Below are positions 12,025-44,377 of a stretch of DNA of 64,000 bases, piece after piece (within the stretch, counting starts at the first letter, position 1; each line of letters starts with the position of its first letter). The notes under the pieces were generated by a model that made no database searches, had not been told where the DNA came from, and saw only the letters and a list, made by a program, of their open reading frames with translations. The translations under genes and the position numbers were made by a program. This DNA is from Corbicula japonica. Taxonomy: Eukaryota; Mollusca; Bivalvia; Venerida; Cyrenidae. The stretch is from NCBI GenBank assembly GCA_038501625.1, contig JAZAYU010000116.1, positions 1,426,001-1,490,000 of the forward strand. The letters run 5' to 3'.

Positions 12025-12392
12025 TTCAACGAAACAAATAATTGTTTTATTTTACTGCGAAGCCTATTCCAAGCAAAAGATAAGTAGGAAACCTTGTTGT
12101 TGTATTTTTTTCATTCATTTTGATTATTTCCGAACTGCTAATTGCTCCGCTGACAATCGTTTCAACTCGGCGATCTCCGGCAAGTTTCGGATATACACGA
12201 AGAATCACCGAAGCGTGATCCGAGTTCTCATGACGTCATTAATTTTGCCTGCATGACGTCACTACCATTCTGTAGATCTTCAATGGACTATCAATATCGA
12301 TACGGTATTTCTTTTGAACAATTTAGAATTATCGTTTTCAACTCTAAGAAGTTGACATTATTCGTTTCTGCAACAATTTAATTATCCCTGGT
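12025..12392. mobile_element. Family C repeat carrying paired TGACGTCA sites
   Basis: Homologous to 29018-29310. Both begin caaataattgttttatt-a-actgc, share tgacgtcatTAATTT-CCTGCATGACGTCAC, then aatggactatc and atcgttttcaac. Non-coding. This copy lies about 500-870 bp upstream of the ZNF341 start codon. Confidence 0.7.
12231..12262. promoter_or_regulatory. Two CRE-like TGACGTCA sites upstream of ZNF341
   Basis: A perfect TGACGTCA at 12231-12238 and TGACGTCAC at 12254-12262, about 640 bp before the start codon. They are part of a dispersed repeat, since the same pair occurs at 29153-29182, so a role in this promoter is only possible. Confidence 0.35.
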
Positions 12393-12610
12393 AGAATCTA
12401 GTTTAGCAGACCACAGATGTTCAAAACTCAAAAAGCCCAGCGAAGTTTGAGCGAAAGAAGTGGGCTGGGTGCGGGGCAGTGCCAGTAGTCCTCATTTAAA
12501 CTCACTATTTTGGAATGTGTTAATCACTTGATTTACCTGAATTTTCTTACAAGCAAGCATTTATGATAAATTTTAATAAATAGTTGGGGTCCGCTAAACT
12601 AGATGTGTAG
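12392..12610. mobile_element. MITE-like repeat with CTAGTTTAGCAGACC inverted ends
   Basis: Left end ctagtttagcagacc is mirrored by ggtccgctaaactag at the right end (14 of 15 bases). The interior has a G/C-rich agcccagcgaagtttgagcg segment. A related segment (gtttgagcgataaaaagcag) is inside the insertion at 44618-44825. Confidence 0.6.
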
Positions 12611-12896
12611 AATCTAGTTTTAAGGATCCCGGATATTCACACAAAAAGCACATTGGTGTTTGAAAGAATCGGGGTCATGGGTGTTTTGTGTCCCGATATT
12701 TTGTGTTGTAGTTGCATGTCGTGATACAGATAGCTCAGTGTAGACAACATTTGACACATGGCGGGAAAATATAGACAAGGAAAACCAACGACACAATCCG
12801 AATTATACGCTGTTCTCTTACCTCCCTTTGCGATGATAAATTTTATTGACAACAAAGCTCTTAAGGCGATTTTGGCTGTAATTTTTATATTGAATC

Positions 12897-34195
<21,299 letters not shown>

Positions 34196-34510
34196 AAGTA
34201 TAGTGACCGGTAAAAGTCCAAAACAACCAATTCAGGTCTCTAAATATGTTGACAGAAGTCCTTGTTTCATTAAATTGTATTCATGATAAATTTGTTACTT
34301 ACAAATGCCATGTTATTTTCCTAGGTATAGAGAGTAATGGTTGTAATTAATTGAGAAAAAATCTTCAGTTTTAACATTCATATGAATAAGTAAACAGAGG
34401 GTAACCATAGAATTTTTTTTTTCTCCCAATTTTATCTGTGATGGAGGATTTAAGATCTTTAATTAGATAATTATTTAGAATCTGGTGTAATTATGCTTAG
34501 CGTGTGGTTT

Positions 34511-34976
34511 AAAACAGGGTGGCCATACAGCATGGTTTGTGTCATTTTTGGTATTACGGCAAGCAAAAAAAAAACCATAGATACAAATCTTCAAAGCCTT
34601 GTAAGTATTTTATTAGTTCACCATTTCTGACAAAATTTAGCACATTCTTAGAGGAAAGTTTTACACATACCACTTTTGTCAATACATTTGTTGCTTTGTG
34701 TCTATTTTTGTCTGTGATTATGGGCAAACACTGATAAAATTTGTATCCTTTAATTTCAGTATTTGCCCCGAATCACAGACAAAAGTAGACACAAGGCTAA
34801 AATGTATTAAAAACTGTGGGTAGTGTTTAACTTTCCCCTTAGAATACGCTAAATTTCGTGAAAATGGTGAATTAATAAAAGAATGACAGGGCTTCGAAGA
34901 TTTGAATCGATGGTTTTTTTTGCTTGCCGTAATACCAAATATACATCAAAAACGATGTGGTGGCCACCTTGTAGAT
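34511..34976. mobile_element. 460-bp fold-back element in the ZNF341 3' region
   Basis: Starts aaaacagggtggcc and ends ggtggccaccttgta. The left arm (ttggtattacggcaagcaaa, ttgtgtctatttttgtctgtgatt) is mirrored by the right arm (aatcacagacaaaagtagac, ttgcttgccgtaatacc) over about 220 bp each, with a short loop near 34745. TIRs of the CAGGGTGGCC type are common in Tc1/mariner-like MITEs, but the class is not proven. Confidence 0.88.
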
Positions 34977-35012
34977 GCTTTAGACTATTTATAACTATTA
35001 CACTTTTAATTA

Positions 35013-35018
35013 AATAAA
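35013..35018 (+). terminator. Possible poly(A) signal AATAAA for ZNF341
   Basis: First clear AATAAA downstream of the ZNF341 stop, about 820 nt away and beyond the fold-back element. If used, the element would be transcribed in the 3' UTR. Confidence 0.3.
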
Positions 35019-35435
35019 AAACTGATTGTTAAGCAAAAAGTTATTCTTTATTTTTTGACGAAACAAAATCTTTATGTTATCAGACGCTGTGGAAAAAGCT
35101 CAGATTGTTATTCATTTTGATACATACAGTATTGGTAATTGGGAGAAAGTAGTGGGAAAATCTCTTGAAAACAGACTATTTTCAAATCCTTCAAACCTTA
35201 TCTCCATAGATGGGGTCCATCACGGGAAATGTTGTCTTCCGTCATATTTTTGGACATTGTAGTTGTTACTGTATTTGGAAAGAAATTACTGTTCCAATAA
35301 TCTTATAATTATTTCATAATGAAAATGTGATTTAGTCACACATTTTGACAATATAATGTTATCTTGTGAAATGCATAAGCAATGTCCTCTGCTCAACTTC
35401 ACATCAAATGTCTGAAGACAATTTTTCCCATATAA

Positions 35436-35760
35436 GGGTTTTATAACATGTGCAAAAGGGTTTATCCAGATCAGCTGGCACATCTTTGCCCTCTGGTCTA
35501 GATCAACACTTGTCACATCTTGGTCAGAAATTACCTAACTCCATATATATAGGTTTTAACACGTGTGAAGAATGTAGCTGAAGATCAGCTGGCACATCTG
35601 TGCTTTCTGATTTAGATCTGTGCTGGTTACTTCTTGGTCAGAAAAACACCGAATGAATCTAACAGCAAACAGTGTGGATCCTGATTAGACAGCATGGATA
35701 TGATGGCTGATCTAGATCCACACTTTTGGCACATTTTATTAAACCTGTTTATATACATTT
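35436..35760. mobile_element. Two adjoining diverged family A MITE copies
   Basis: The sequence tccagatcagctggcacatc occurs at 35465 and its variant agatcagctggcacatctgt at 35583. Each is followed by ttggtcagaaa. The second copy also has its right arm (gctgatctagatccacac). Confidence 0.7.
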
Positions 35761-38030
35761 GTGCAAAATACCCCTGAACCTAGACCGGCTCAAAGGCCTA
35801 CATTGAAAGACTAGCCAATCAAAAATGAATTTGGCAATTTTAGATCTTACAGGCTAGTAGGTAATTTTCCCTTCCACCACAGTACCCTTAGAGGGACATG
35901 CCCAGATCTACATGGAGGTAAACTTAGTGTCATATCCTTGTTTTCTATGGCAATTGAATATCATAGCCATATATGCCTTTCCAATAATTCAATGAATTTT
36001 TTTGTTACCTCCCCTGTCCAGTCATGTGACTGCTCTACTGGAAAAATATTGTTCTCTGTATTAACGTAATAGGGAATATGTACCTACAACTTTCTTTTTT
36101 ATCATTAAATTCTTTTTTGAAAAATATATTTTCTCATTAAATAAGTAATAATACATCAGCGTCATGATATTTTTGATAATAATTTATAAAACAATCAAGT
36201 TTCTTTGACTAAAAGTGTCATTATTCCTCGCGTTAAACACTAAACAACTTGAACTAACAAGCAGTGTGTTCTCCACGACTAAATTAAGCCTCGTTTTCGG
36301 TTTAGCCTGTCTAATCAACTACTGACATCCTGCTATGAATATGTCGGCGGCGATTGACTTTGAAGGGGGCATGCCATGAAAATGTCAAATTGTCGAGCAC
36401 AAGGGATCACTTGTCATTTACTTTAAGGGACAGATATCATTGACCCATAGAGATCGTGTAATTACAATTTGCTAGGTATCTACACCTCCCGAATATTAAG
36501 TATATCGGAGTCCTTTAATTACTGGCAAATGTATTTGATTTTGAAATTATATGGGTTCTTAATCCACATTACGACACGTTATAGAAACAAAAGACGTCAA
36601 TATGAAACAAATCTTAGCAAAACGTTTTATATATGTTTAATTAAGCTTTTGGGCTTTTACGCCAAAATTACCAACTGTCAAACCTAAGTTATGTTAATTG
36701 GATATGCAAACATATTGTAGAATAAAAATTCCTATCTTTATTGGAAGCCGGCATCTGAATCCTCGAATTTTATTCTACGAATTATACTTCTACAACAAAC
36801 AATCGGATTACAGATCCTTTTTCATTTTAAGACAGAATCCATCATTTTGGTGTGAAGTATTCGTAACATTTTAAAAAATCAAATTATTTATTCGTTGACC
36901 ATAAACGCCATCAATTATACAGACAATTCTGTTATTCAAATGTGTAGGTATCAACAAATTTAGATTGTAATTTTAAATGTCTACAGATCATGTAACCAGA
37001 TGTTAACATATCACGATTTCCGGATTATAGCGCATTACCAGTCTTAGGAATTTGCAACTTTCACACGAGTAAAATATAATTTTCAGCAGAAAAGACAATA
37101 AGATGAAAATGTTGTACAGATATTCGTAAAATAAATGCTTATTTTTGTCACACTTGCGTTTCATACTGTGTACTATCAACAAGAATGGTACATGTTCTGA
37201 AAACATAAAAAATCTAAATATCTAACAAATAGTGAAAATAAAAAAGTCTGGCTTGAATAACAGACCAGAAACTTATTTTTTCACCACCGGCGACGAACGC
37301 AGACCTGCGATAAAGTGGATAAGGTTAGTTATTTTGTGGTTAAGCCATAGTCCGATCGTTCAGCATTCACGCAGAGCCTCGTTTTGGATTGATTTCCTGT
37401 CACGGGAAGTAACTCGTACAGGACTGCGAAACTGTTTATTGGAAAGGCGTATAACTGTTAAATAAAGCATGAAGTCTTTAAGAGATACTCTTAATGAATC
37501 TGCTTCAATTAATGTTTGGCATTAAAATTTCTCTTGATCTTCAGTTGTATTATGTTAGTATTTCCATTTTCAATATGAGACTTTGGGCATCCCTGCATGC
37601 ACTGTAAGAAGGGCTGTAAGAAATTTGTCATAATATTTCAATGCATTAATAATAGTTGTTTAGAAGTTAATCGCATTATTCTGCTCATCAATGTTAAATT
37701 TGCGCAGTAATATTTCAGAGACTTTCAAAGATGTGTTTCAAGGTTTTGTATATGTAATAAATCAATTAAATATTAATATAATACATGACAGGCGATGATT
37801 GCCAAGCCTGGGGCATACAGAGTTGGCTATACACTATACCATCAAACTATCAGGAAGTTGGGAAACTTAATATTAACCCCAAGAATCAATATTAACTGTC
37901 CTTAAGGTACACAAAATAACACCATGAACAAAATAGTTTTTACAAGCAAAAATTTGATTTGAATTGAAATATAAAACAATGAAGACATATTGACATCCAA
38001 ATTAAGAATTTTCTATTTAGAATTGGGATA
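35761..38030. other. Intergenic region between ZNF341 and tyrosinase, nothing recognised
   Basis: AT-rich with a slightly less AT-rich island at about 36270-36400 and 37270-37450. The 77-codon frame at 37232-37465 (+) has no recognisable domain, and its reading context gives no reason to call it a gene. Confidence 0.5.
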
Positions 38031-38037
38031 GTGTAAA

Positions 38038-38045
38038 TATAAAAG
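38038..38045 (+). promoter_or_regulatory. Candidate TATA box of the tyrosinase gene
   Basis: TATAAAAG, an ideal TATA element, 38 bp before the proposed start codon. It would place transcription start about 15 nt before the ATG, giving a very short leader. Confidence 0.5.
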
Positions 38046-38082
38046 AAAGAAATGAAAAGTCTGGAGTTGTAAATTGATCACA

Positions 38083-38100
38083 ATGGTACCAGCAATCAAG
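38083..38100 (+). CDS. Tyrosinase exon 1 (six codons, start)
   Basis: ATG plus five codons (MVPAIK), donor gtgagt at 38101. It joins in phase 0 to exon 2, giving a standard signal peptide. Exon 2 has no in-frame ATG before the hydrophobic core, which supports this start. Confidence 0.7.
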
Positions 38101-41100
38101 GTGAGTGTATATCTAACTTATACTGCCAAACCAAAGAGTTTTACTATAGTTTAAAACCATGCATGATTGAGCTACATGTAATAGCTTCTTTCTCAGACTA
38201 TTTATAACTTTGACAATATGAATGTTTTCTATTTGATGAGAACACCCCGATTTTTTATTACAAACCACACTTCTAACAGTACATTATATTATTAGCTCTT
38301 TAAGTGGTCAGCACAGTATTTGTCATATTTGCAGCCAATGTAGACCCAGGAAAGGCATACAGTGTCTACATTGGTCACTATTCTGTTAAAAAATACAGTT
38401 AACCCTTTACCCCATACATACACCTTCATTGCATGGGCAAACAGTATAGATCCAGATATGCCAGCACATCTGTGTCGTCTAATTAGAATCTACAATGTTT
38501 GCTTTTTTATACATTGGTTTTTTTCTGACCAGATGCAACCAGTGCAGATCCAGATCAGGTGGCCCAGATTTGCCAGCTGATCTGGATCTACACTGGTCAC
38601 ACATGTATTTTTATGTGCATTTATGAAGTAAAGAGTTGATAAATTTCTGTAAAAGACTCATATGAACAATGAAATTACTGGCTCTGAATACTTGGGGATA
38701 TTATTTGAATCTCCGTAACACAACTTTACATATTTCAGCACTTAAAGGATTAGTAAGAAGTTCCATACAGGTAATAACTAAAACAATTGTTCAGAAACTT
38801 TTAGTTTACCAATCACCAGTATGGCCTTTATCAATTTCAGATTGAGTTCAAGTTTCTTATACTGTTAAGTCTTCTTGTCATCAACATAGACACAAAAGAG
38901 GTAGGAGATGACTATTCTATCCAACCAAGTGACCAGGAATGGTTAAACTCTCTGTTCTACCTGCCGACACAGCCTCGAGTTAGGAAAGAATATCGTATGC
39001 TCTCTGAAGAAGAGCGCTATCAGTTCCATGATGCCTTTGTCAAGATGAAAAATGATAAAGTAAGTACCATTATGTGACCTCAAACTGTTAGAAATGGTAT
39101 GTAAATGAATTTTTCATTGAATCAATAGTTTGTTGTAGATGGCTGCTTTATAACAAATGATCCATTAAAGTTATAACTTATAACTGCATTAAAGAACTTT
39201 TCATATTGACTGCTTCATACAGAGAACTTTCTCTTCAAGATCCAAAAAGCTTTTCAGTCCAATCCATTCTGTACAGTTAGCAATATTTTTTTCAATGAGG
39301 GTAAATTATGCTTAATATTAACTTACTTATTTCATTTTGAGCCAGTTGTTATACATAGAGGGTGGGGGTTGCAGAAATTTATGAAATGGCATCTACCGGT
39401 ATAACCAAATTAGTGAACAAGTGCACAGGTTAAGCTGACTGCACTGGTCACAATTGCTGTGCTTAGTTCTTCAAGGGGTAGCTTTGATTCATTTTCTATT
39501 TAGTATCTACAGTTAATCTGAATTCTGTTTACATTTATTCTGATTCTGTTACATTTATTCTGAATCTATTTTCATTTACTAGTAATCTGAATTCTGTTTA
39601 TTTTTAATCTGAATCTATTTTCATTTAATCTGATTCTGTTTACATGCAATTTGATACTGTTCTCATTTATTTTGATTTTAAGCAAAGTTTTGCCCTGTTG
39701 AAAGTTCCTGTTACACTAAATACTGACTGGTTATGTTTCAGTCTGTGATACCTAACAAGTATGACTTGATATCTTCGCTACACCACCGACGATCCACCAG
39801 GAACAGTGCTCACCGCGGTACTGGCTTCCTTGGCTGGCACAGGGTCTACACCCTACTGTACGTATATAACCATTGCAGTATCTTAGTCTCTCTTTGAGGA
39901 GGAATTAAGAATGTTTTAAACCTGACATCAATGTGATTGCCACTCTACTTTACTATTGAATAAAATTGTTCTTCTAAAGAGGGCATCATCTTTAGTGCTG
40001 GCACCCGTGTTGGTAATTATCTCATTCATTATAAAATACATTCAATTTAAACATGGCCTACTATTAATATAAAAATATTCTTCACTAATGACAATTAGCA
40101 CAACTCATTCAGCTGCTTTTACAAAGTTATGCTCCCCTTGTTTGTGGAGTTGTAGATTGGTAACATGTGACTGTGAGATATTGTTGTCTTTGGGTCAGTA
40201 GCCCGGTCACATAATTCCTGTATGACCAAACTATCCTAGCAACCACAGCCTTATCCTGTTTTGTAATATATATACATTTGTTAACAGAATGGAGAATGCT
40301 TTAAGAGAGTGGTACCCGAACATGACCATGGCTTACTGGGACACAACTTTAGATGCAACTCTTGACCTTCCCCGGGAATCTTGCCTGTGGAGTGAGGACT
40401 TCATGGGAAATGGAGATGGTTTTGTGGTGACTGGAGTGTTCCAAGGTGAATTATGAGTTTAGATATACAGATATATATGAAAATTGAAAATGGTGACCAG
40501 TCTCAGATCTTGGTGATCTGATTGATTGAAATTGAGCACAGTCTCAGAACTGTCCAGTTGAAAGCTTGAGATCTGAGAATGATTTCTATAAGATATATAT
40601 CTGTAGAGCCTGGTGTTGAAATATTCTTATTATTTCTATTATGAAAAATGAAATCACCTTAAGAAACTCCAAGCAGATCAGTTCTCTCATAAAAGTACTT
40701 ATTTAAAAGCTTTTGTAGTTGTATTTTACCTTTTTGTTAGTTAGCTCGCCAGGGTCAAAGATTATTTATTATAATTATCATTAGTCAAAATATAAAGTCA
40801 AAAATAGGTCACTCTGTCAAGTGCAAGAAAATCTTATTAAATCAATTAAATCAATTATCTCTAATCTTGCTAAAAATATTTGTCTGGACATCACAGGTAA
40901 AACTCCAAATTTGTTTAGCATTTGTTTCCAACGATGACTATGAGGATGATTTCCATACACAGGGTTATTTGGAATTGTCTCAATTTCAACAAATCTGGGC
41001 TGTAGGTTATAAAACTGAGCATGGAAACCAGTCACAAATCTCAAGCATTTGATTGGCTGAAATGGCGACCAGTCAGATGCTTGAGATTTGAGACTGGTTT

Positions 41101-43408
41101 TCATGCTCAGTTTTATAGCCTTGGGCACTGATGCTTGAGATTTGAGATGGGTCTCCATCTTCATCATTATAATCTTGGACCCTGGCTTCCAAAAGTAGTG
41201 CATGAAAACGTTGTACAGCAGACTCAAAGAGCTCCACAGACTTCATCTTATCATGACCAAATATGCTAAGATTTAATTCATGATAAGAATCAAGACCATG
41301 CGGGACAAAATAAAAGTATGTAGGTCAAATCGAAGAACAACATTGTGAACAGAATAGAATGTTTAACACATTTAAGAAGCCATGTTTTATCCATTTATCA
41401 CCAAAACTTGCGACAAATGTTTTCCTTGATGATTTATGAATGAGTTTCAAACTGGGCAGATTTGGGCTATGTCCAAACTGTCTATCACACAAAAATAAAG
41501 TTGTTAATACCGGTATTATCACTTTACTTCATATGTAGGCATGTTATTGCATGTGCAAACAATATAGATCCTGATCAGATGGCACAGATACATCTCTTCA
41601 ATGTCAGGTGCACAAATCAGACCCTCTTTGTATTAATTATTAAATCTTGAGCAAACAATTATGTTATTATGTTTGTAGATTGGGATGTGCAGACTGGTAG
41701 GCTGTACAGGACGGTCGGGGCACTTTATGGACCACTGACAGACCACAATATCTCTGCACTGATGCAGTTCAGACACATTGGAAACATCAGTAACCCAGAT
41801 GATGGCAAAGATATAGAGAACATATTTGAAGAGACTCACAACAGGGTGCATCACTTTGTGGGAGGGGAGATGAAGGTGATAGAGACTGCTGCAGATGATC
41901 CTATATTCTTTCCTTATCACTCCTTCATAAGTCTAGTGTGGGAGGACTTCCGGACCTTACAGAGAAAAGATGGCATAGATCCCGAGACAGATTGGGATGA
42001 GTTTTATGGCCCAGCAAGGCATCACAGGTATTCACCAATGGGACTTGGAAATCTGCTTGCTATAGATGGAAGCAGTAATTTGTTTGCTGAAAATATTGTG
42101 TTTGCTGACCGGCCAGTGTGTTCCAGACGGTCCCCAGATTGTGGCTCTCCTCATCTCTACTGTAATGTTACACTGGAGAAATGCTCTCCTTGGACAGTCA
42201 AAGAATACCAGATAATCAAGAATGCCGGCAAGGATAATAAATTACCCTTAACAAAAGCGGTCATTCCATTCATTGAAACTAAAGTCAGTAGAGGGTTCAG
42301 TCAGTTAGCTAAATTAGGTTATGAAACAGAATTTGCTGCATATGCTAAACCTTACATAGAAGAGGAGGATTTGTTTCTGGTAATGGCTGACCAGATAGTT
42401 CAAGTAGAGCCTACATTACCTGATGTTACTAGAAACCCTCTTCTTACGTTACTGGAAGGTGTAGATTATCATACAGATGTCCGAGGTAGAGGTCATGGTC
42501 ATGTAAAAGGTCAGGGTCACTTCGAAGGTGATGACCACTATGGAGAGCATGCTCACAACCATGAGGATCAGTATGGTGAAGGTCACAGCCATGGAAACCA
42601 TGAGCACAGTCATTCACATGGCCAGGTCGTCGCTGCCAATCAAATAAATTATTATGAGACTCTGAGTGATAGCTTTTTACAGTATTATGCTGTGTATGTT
42701 CTTATTGCATTGATGTTATTCCGACTTGTGTTTACATTAGTAACAAAGTGTTTATCTGAAAATCACAACAAGGCAAAAAGAATGTATAACATGAATGGAA
42801 TATCAAATGGTGGTATTAAGGAAGAAAATAAAGAGAGCACTAGGCCACGTTCTTTGCGGTCAGGTAACATATATACAGTCACAGTTACCACACAAAATTT
42901 ACCTTCTCCTGATCACAATGGAACTTTTGTCTGTTTTGAAAAATACACAAGTAATTCACCAGTGGTGAACATAGCAGACAGTAAGTGTACTGATGGCAGA
43001 TCTCCCAGCACATCCAGTAACTATTTAGACATGACCTATGCCTCTCACTCAGACTGTGCAAAAACTGTAGATCCAGAGAACCAGTCTGACATGTATGAGA
43101 GGAACACAGATCAAGATGACATGGATGATACTGATACAACATACAATTCTATAGAGAATGAAAACTACGATTTTGTAATGAGCACAGTAGATGGGCCAGG
43201 TTTAAAGGGGACAAGTGAAGGGGGGACCAGTGTAGTGGGGACAAGTGTAGCGGGAACAGATGGGCAGAAGAGTGAGGACAGTTTTGATGTGTTTGAGACA
43301 TATGATAACTTTGTGTTTAAAAGAGAAGCAGAGGGCACACCAGACACTGGTCGTACAGCTGTAAGTGTGGGATCCGACGTTCACTATCTTCCTGGTACTC
43401 GTTTATAA
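38083..43408 (+). CDS. Membrane-anchored tyrosinase (type-3 copper oxidase), complete 5-exon gene
   Basis: Exons 38083-38100, 38841-39059, 39742-39857, 40288-40445 and 41679-43408 sum to 2241 nt (746 aa), all in phase. Residues 1-22 (MVPAIKIEFKFLILLSLLVI) form a signal peptide. The CuA site has H93/H94, H103 in NSAHRG and H112 in GWHR. The CuB site has H224 and H228 in ETHNRVHHF and H251 in DPIFFPYHSF. A His-rich spacer (about 435-485, HG/HSHGNHEHSHSHG type) precedes one membrane helix (about 506-529) and a 217-residue Ser/Thr-rich cytoplasmic tail with GTSVVGTSVAGT repeats. Tyrosinases oxidise phenols to quinones; in bivalves they act in shell periostracum, pigment and defence. The membrane anchor suggests a vesicle or cell-surface enzyme rather than a freely secreted one. 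The intron-rich 5' half and single large 3' exon are normal for the family. Confidence 0.93.
38399..38639. mobile_element. TTAA palindromic MITE (family A) in tyrosinase intron 1
   Basis: Starts ttaaccctttaccccat and ends tatgaagtaaagagttga. Both arms are present; the right TTAA is mutated. Confidence 0.88.
38841..39059 (+). CDS. Tyrosinase exon 2 (signal peptide core, N-domain)
   Basis: Acceptor tttcag, donor gtaagt. Encodes the hydrophobic FLILLSLLVI core and RVRKEYRMLSEEERYQFHDA, the typical lead-in to CuA. Confidence 0.9.
39500..39670. repeat. Short imperfect tandem repeat (tctgaattctgtttacattt type)
   Basis: About eight degenerate units of 20-24 bp mixing gattctgtt and catttattctga words, in tyrosinase intron 2. 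Confidence 0.7.
39742..39857 (+). CDS. Tyrosinase exon 3 (CuA site)
   Basis: Acceptor tttcag, donor gtacgt. Contains all three CuA histidines: SLHH, SAHRG and GWHRVY. Confidence 0.93.
40288..40445 (+). CDS. Tyrosinase exon 4
   Basis: Acceptor aacag, donor gtgaat. Encodes ENALREWYPNMTMAYWDTTL, the conserved segment between CuA and CuB. Confidence 0.92.
40470..40610. mobile_element. Degenerate family B palindrome in tyrosinase intron 4
   Basis: Contains accagtctcagatcttg, gattgattgaaattg and gcttgagatctgagaatg, which are diverged forms of the family B arms. Confidence 0.55.
40996..41185. mobile_element. Family B palindrome plus partial extra arm, tyrosinase intron 4
   Basis: tgggctgtaggttataaaac opens the left arm and tttatagccttgggcactg closes the right arm at about 41130. 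A further partial arm (gatgcttgagatttgagatg) follows. The centre lacks some 25 bp compared with 57621-57770. Confidence 0.8.
41518..41595. mobile_element. Family A MITE fragment
   Basis: Left arm only: actttacttcatatgtaggc, cacatgtgcaaacaatatag-like and gatcctgatcagatggcac. About 85 bp before tyrosinase exon 5. Confidence 0.6.
41679..43408 (+). CDS. Tyrosinase exon 5 (CuB, His-rich spacer, membrane helix, tail)
   Basis: Acceptor tgtag; stop TAA at 43406-43408. 576 codons. Includes CuB, a Cys-rich post-domain (CSRRSPDCGS and CNVTLEKC) and the C-terminal anchor. Confidence 0.95.
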
Positions 43409-43483
43409 CACCTCATAACTAGTCTACAATATAGCTGCTTAAGGAATATATAAAAATCAGTGTTTCTTGTAACTAAATGTGCT

Positions 43484-43489
43484 AATAAA
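43484..43489 (+). terminator. Candidate poly(A) signal of tyrosinase
   Basis: AATAAA 76 nt after the stop codon, followed by a T/G-rich stretch (atattttgttaag). Confidence 0.6.
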
Positions 43490-43959
43490 TATATTTTGTT
43501 AAGTCTTTAATGTGTTTGTTAGGTATCAACAAAATGCTATTAATAATGATAAATTCAGACAAAATGTTGCTCAAACTCAAACAGAACAGATACTGTATTT
43601 TTTCTTCAGACTGCTTAAATTGAACTAGAAGTTGTTGTTTCTGCCAGCATAACACAAACATAGAATAATTATTATAATAACCCTCTGTGCTGGGCAACAG
43701 AGGTAGTGTAACAGTTATTGAGCAGTTTGTTAGGTTTATGCAGATATGAATACAATTGAAATTGTCTTGCTTGAGATGTTCATTACTGCAGCTAACTAAG
43801 GCTTACTAAATAAAATGAACAAGAAATGTGGGTAGTTAACTTGCAAACAAGAAATCTCTTTAAGGCAGTTATGCACTATAGATTAATGCTACTATTTTCA
43901 GAGGTTTTATGGGGAAATAAAATGTGCTTTTAAATTATAGTCAGAATTTTAAGCCATGC

Positions 43960-44132
43960 TCAAGGGTGACAATTGTAGATACAGATCAGCCAGCACATGG
44001 ATCTACATTGCGTCTTAATCAGAAATTACCTGATGAATCTAAAAGCCAACACTGCACATATAAGTAAGCAGATCTGAATCAAAACTGGTAACTCATGAGA
44101 TTTGAGCCATATCCCATGGAGTAAATGGTTAA
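43960..44132. mobile_element. Diverged family A MITE
   Basis: Has gtagatacagatcagccagc, aatcagaaattacctgatg and atcccatggagtaaatggttaa at the right end. The left end is lost. Confidence 0.65.
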
Positions 44133-44377
44133 CATGTGTCCGAGGAAGAATTCAATTTACACTTACACTTGCAGTTCAGCCAGCCATTTTATTCATTAGG
44201 ATTTGGCATTCCACGAAACTTGCAAAAAGTTGAAATGTTTTATCATATATGATATAATAGATGTAATTCAAGTTGCATTGCAATACTACAAAATTACTGA
44301 TTAAATTTTACTTGATCAGGTATTATCTTTATTTTATATTCCAGTTAAAAGGAAAAATTAACTTTCAGGTCACAGAT

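Noticed and set aside
37232..37465. 77-codon frame (MKIKKSGLNN...) upstream of tyrosinase
   Set aside because: No recognisable domain, no splice partners; probably chance or repeat-derived.
41633..41920. 95-codon minus-strand frame opposite tyrosinase exon 5
   Set aside because: Shadow of the true plus-strand exon, which carries the CuB site.
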